A stretch of 18,500 bases of DNA, from assembly GCA_000310025.1 (NCBI GenBank), contig FN648945.1, positions 1 through 18,500 of the forward strand. The letters run 5' to 3'. The notes beneath the pieces were generated by a model, which ran no database searches, was not told where the DNA came from, and worked only from the letters and a program-made list of their open reading frames with translations. Origin of the DNA: Ectocarpus siliculosus (Eukaryota > Sar > Phaeophyceae > Ectocarpales > Ectocarpaceae). Position numbers and translations under genes: made by a program. This document shows positions 17,016 to 18,500 of the stretch, in pieces. Each line of letters starts with the position of its first letter. Position 1 is the first letter of the stretch.

Positions 17016-17640
17016 CGAAGAGAAGATTCGGCAACCGATGGAATAATGCCGAGTTCTGCGATCTCCGCAGATGTATGTGCGATAGGCACGCTGAGATGTG
17101 CCAAAATTGTCGGTGCTAATTGTCGATTGCATGGCGATAGCTGTGTTGGGCAGAGCGCGGATTTCGCTGGAGTGATCCTCATCAATGTCGTCAAGCGTAC
17201 GCTGAAAGAGCGTAGTGTCGTGTTCAGGTGGCGATCGGCTCGTTTTTTCTACAACAGCAAAATGGCAGCATTATTTTGTTCTGCCGTGTCACTTGCGTTG
17301 TGGGAAATGCCGATCGAAGGCCCTTCAGCAAGAAAAGGCATATCCGAACTTTGGAGTGTGTGCTTGTGTGGCGAGCATGGTGTCGCGTGAAGCAGCATTG
17401 TCGGACAGTGAAGTATCCTTGGTGGCCAGTGTGCTACTAGTGTCGAAGGGTGTTTGGTGTGTATCACGAGGCACGGATGTGCTGGGTGAAACAGGAGATG
17501 TAATTGCATGTTCGACGAAAGACGCTAAAGATGAGGCTGCACCACAACCCCCCACTAGTGATGACGTACCATTACAACAATGTATCGCTGGTTGGTGCCC
17601 ATGTTTGCGTGTTCGCTTGTTCGTTAGTGGTCTCTCCACC
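17016..17640. other. Unassigned, with weak minus-strand coding signal
   Basis: Minus-strand segments in shifting frames look protein-like: TLFQRTLDDIDEDHSSEIRA (about 17214-17155) and MPFLAEGPSIGISHNASD (about 17340-17290). CGACAA and CGACAC strings are frequent on the minus strand, as they are in the coding part of element 1. This could be decayed retroelement DNA upstream of the LTR of element 2. A plus-strand ORF, 17215-17844, overlaps it but has no recognisable domain. Confidence 0.3.
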
Positions 17641-17857
17641 GTGTGCCTTTTTTGCCTCTTATTTCTTGTTATTTTCGGCCCGGTCCCTTTTGTCCTCGCT
17701 CTTTTTTTATTTTATTTTCATTTTATTTTCTCTTTCCTTATATTATTAGACTACTGTTTCCTTTTTATTTTTTTCTCTTATTCTTCTCTGTTTTCTCTTT
17801 TTCTCTCTTTTTTTCAGACTATAACATTATTGTGTAATAAATAAAAAACGATATTAT
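17641..17857 (+). other. T-rich tract ending in acceptor-like CAG and AATAAA-like signal
   Basis: Long runs of T and C (17690-17815) end in TTTTTTTCAG at about 17808-17817, an excellent 3' splice-site consensus. AATAAATAAAAAA follows at about 17836-17848, similar to a polyadenylation signal. No credible exon joins them, so both may be by-products of composition. The hydrophobic ORF through here is Phe/Leu/Ser low-complexity. Confidence 0.3.
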
Positions 17858-18500
17858 AGCGTCTCATGGGGGCCCATGAGGCACTATGAGGAACCATGAG
17901 GTCGCATGAGCTACTATGAGAACAGGGTCATGGGGTCCCATGTACTCCCACGAGATAGGCCATGGGGCACCACGAGAGCATTTCCGTGTCAGCCCATGGC
18001 ATGCCATGGCCGATCTCATGGGACTTTGGGAATAGTGAACCCATGGTGCACCATGAGGAGACATGGGGATATAAAACTGAAAACAAAAATAATTATGAAA
18101 ATAAAAGTGAAGTATCGGACCTCATGGTGTACCATGGGCGACCATGGCGCACCACGGTTAAAAAAATACAGAAAAACAAAAAAAACGGAAAGTTTTTATT
18201 TGTTAAACAATCTCATGGGGTACCACGAACGCCCATGAATCTACCAAACCTCCCATAGTGCACCACGAGGACCCATGGTCACTCACGGCGGATCATAAGA
18301 TATTGGAAAATAATCTTGAATAAACAAAATATAATTATGCCAAATATCCTTGAGTAAAATGGCCATGGTGCCCCATGAGATTTCTCATGAGATTCTCATG
18401 AGATCTATGGAAAATGTGTGTCAAGGGGCCTCATGGTGCGCCGTGGTGAACCATGGTGTTTCATGGTAGGTCATGGTGGGTCATGAGATCCACAACAACA
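17858..18500. repeat. 10-bp-period CATGG palindrome array with AT-rich spacers
   Basis: CATGR cores recur about every 10 bases (for example GCCCATGAGGCACTATGAGG near 17872). Many adjacent pairs form palindromes such as CATGGTGCACCATG (about 18041), CATGGTGTACCATG (about 18124) and CATGGGGTCCCATG (about 17930). The rotated unit CCATGGTGCA is self-complementary. AT-rich interruptions of about 50-60 bases lie at about 18071-18115, 18162-18212 and 18299-18358. The array runs off the window. It appears to be a relative of the 5226-6484 satellite. Confidence 0.85.

Noticed and set aside
17215-17844. Plus-strand ORF of 209 codons with a hydrophobic C-terminus that looks like membrane segments
   Set aside because: The hydrophobic part comes from a T-rich tract (Phe/Leu/Ser only). 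The N-terminal part has no domain and competes with minus-strand coding-like sequence.

Overview
This window looks like repeat-rich heterochromatin from a eukaryotic nuclear genome. It has no bacterial-style operons, no rRNA or convincing tRNA gene, and no intact host gene that I recognise. The content is decayed retrotransposons, minisatellite and satellite arrays, and pyrimidine-rich stretches. The Ty3/gypsy polymerase and the LINE-type protein tail resemble, from memory, families common in algae and other stramenopiles. A telomere-like (TTAGGG)2 in one array fits many eukaryotes. I would guess an alga or stramenopile-like protist, with low confidence.

Layout. (1) 1-1508 (+): a fragment of an LTR-retrotransposon gag/protease region, cut before the protease active site. 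It is an inverted copy, about 99% identical by eye, of 9529-11034. (2) 1509-3886: mostly unassigned, with one exon-like stretch near 1586-1747. (3) 3887-4493 (+): 5'-truncated tail of a LINE-like reverse-transcriptase protein, frameshifted at a run of eight G. (4) 4500-5225: pyrimidine-rich and unassigned DNA. (5) 5226-6484: a 10-bp-period satellite built on an ATGAGC core whose consensus is nearly its own reverse complement. (6) 6485-13995 (-): the main element, read right to left: short LTR, primer-binding site, leader, gag with coiled coil, capsid-like part and CCHC knuckle, protease, reverse transcriptase, RNase H. It stops at the satellite, so integrase and the 3' LTR are missing, and it is broken by many frameshifts and stops. 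(7) 14000-14940: unassigned. (8) 14945-15705: a 66-bp minisatellite. (9) 15850-17015 (-): a second LTR, primer-binding site and leader nearly identical to the first, but attached to an unrelated gag-like ORF. (10) 17016-17857: unassigned, ending in a T-rich tract. (11) 17858-18500: a second 10-bp-period array made of CATGG palindromes with AT-rich spacers.

The genes do not form a working pathway. The most informative points are the two retroelements with the same cis-acting ends and different coding content, the self-complementary 10-bp satellites on both sides of the retroelement cluster, and the large inverted duplication. All identities and breakpoints were judged by eye.
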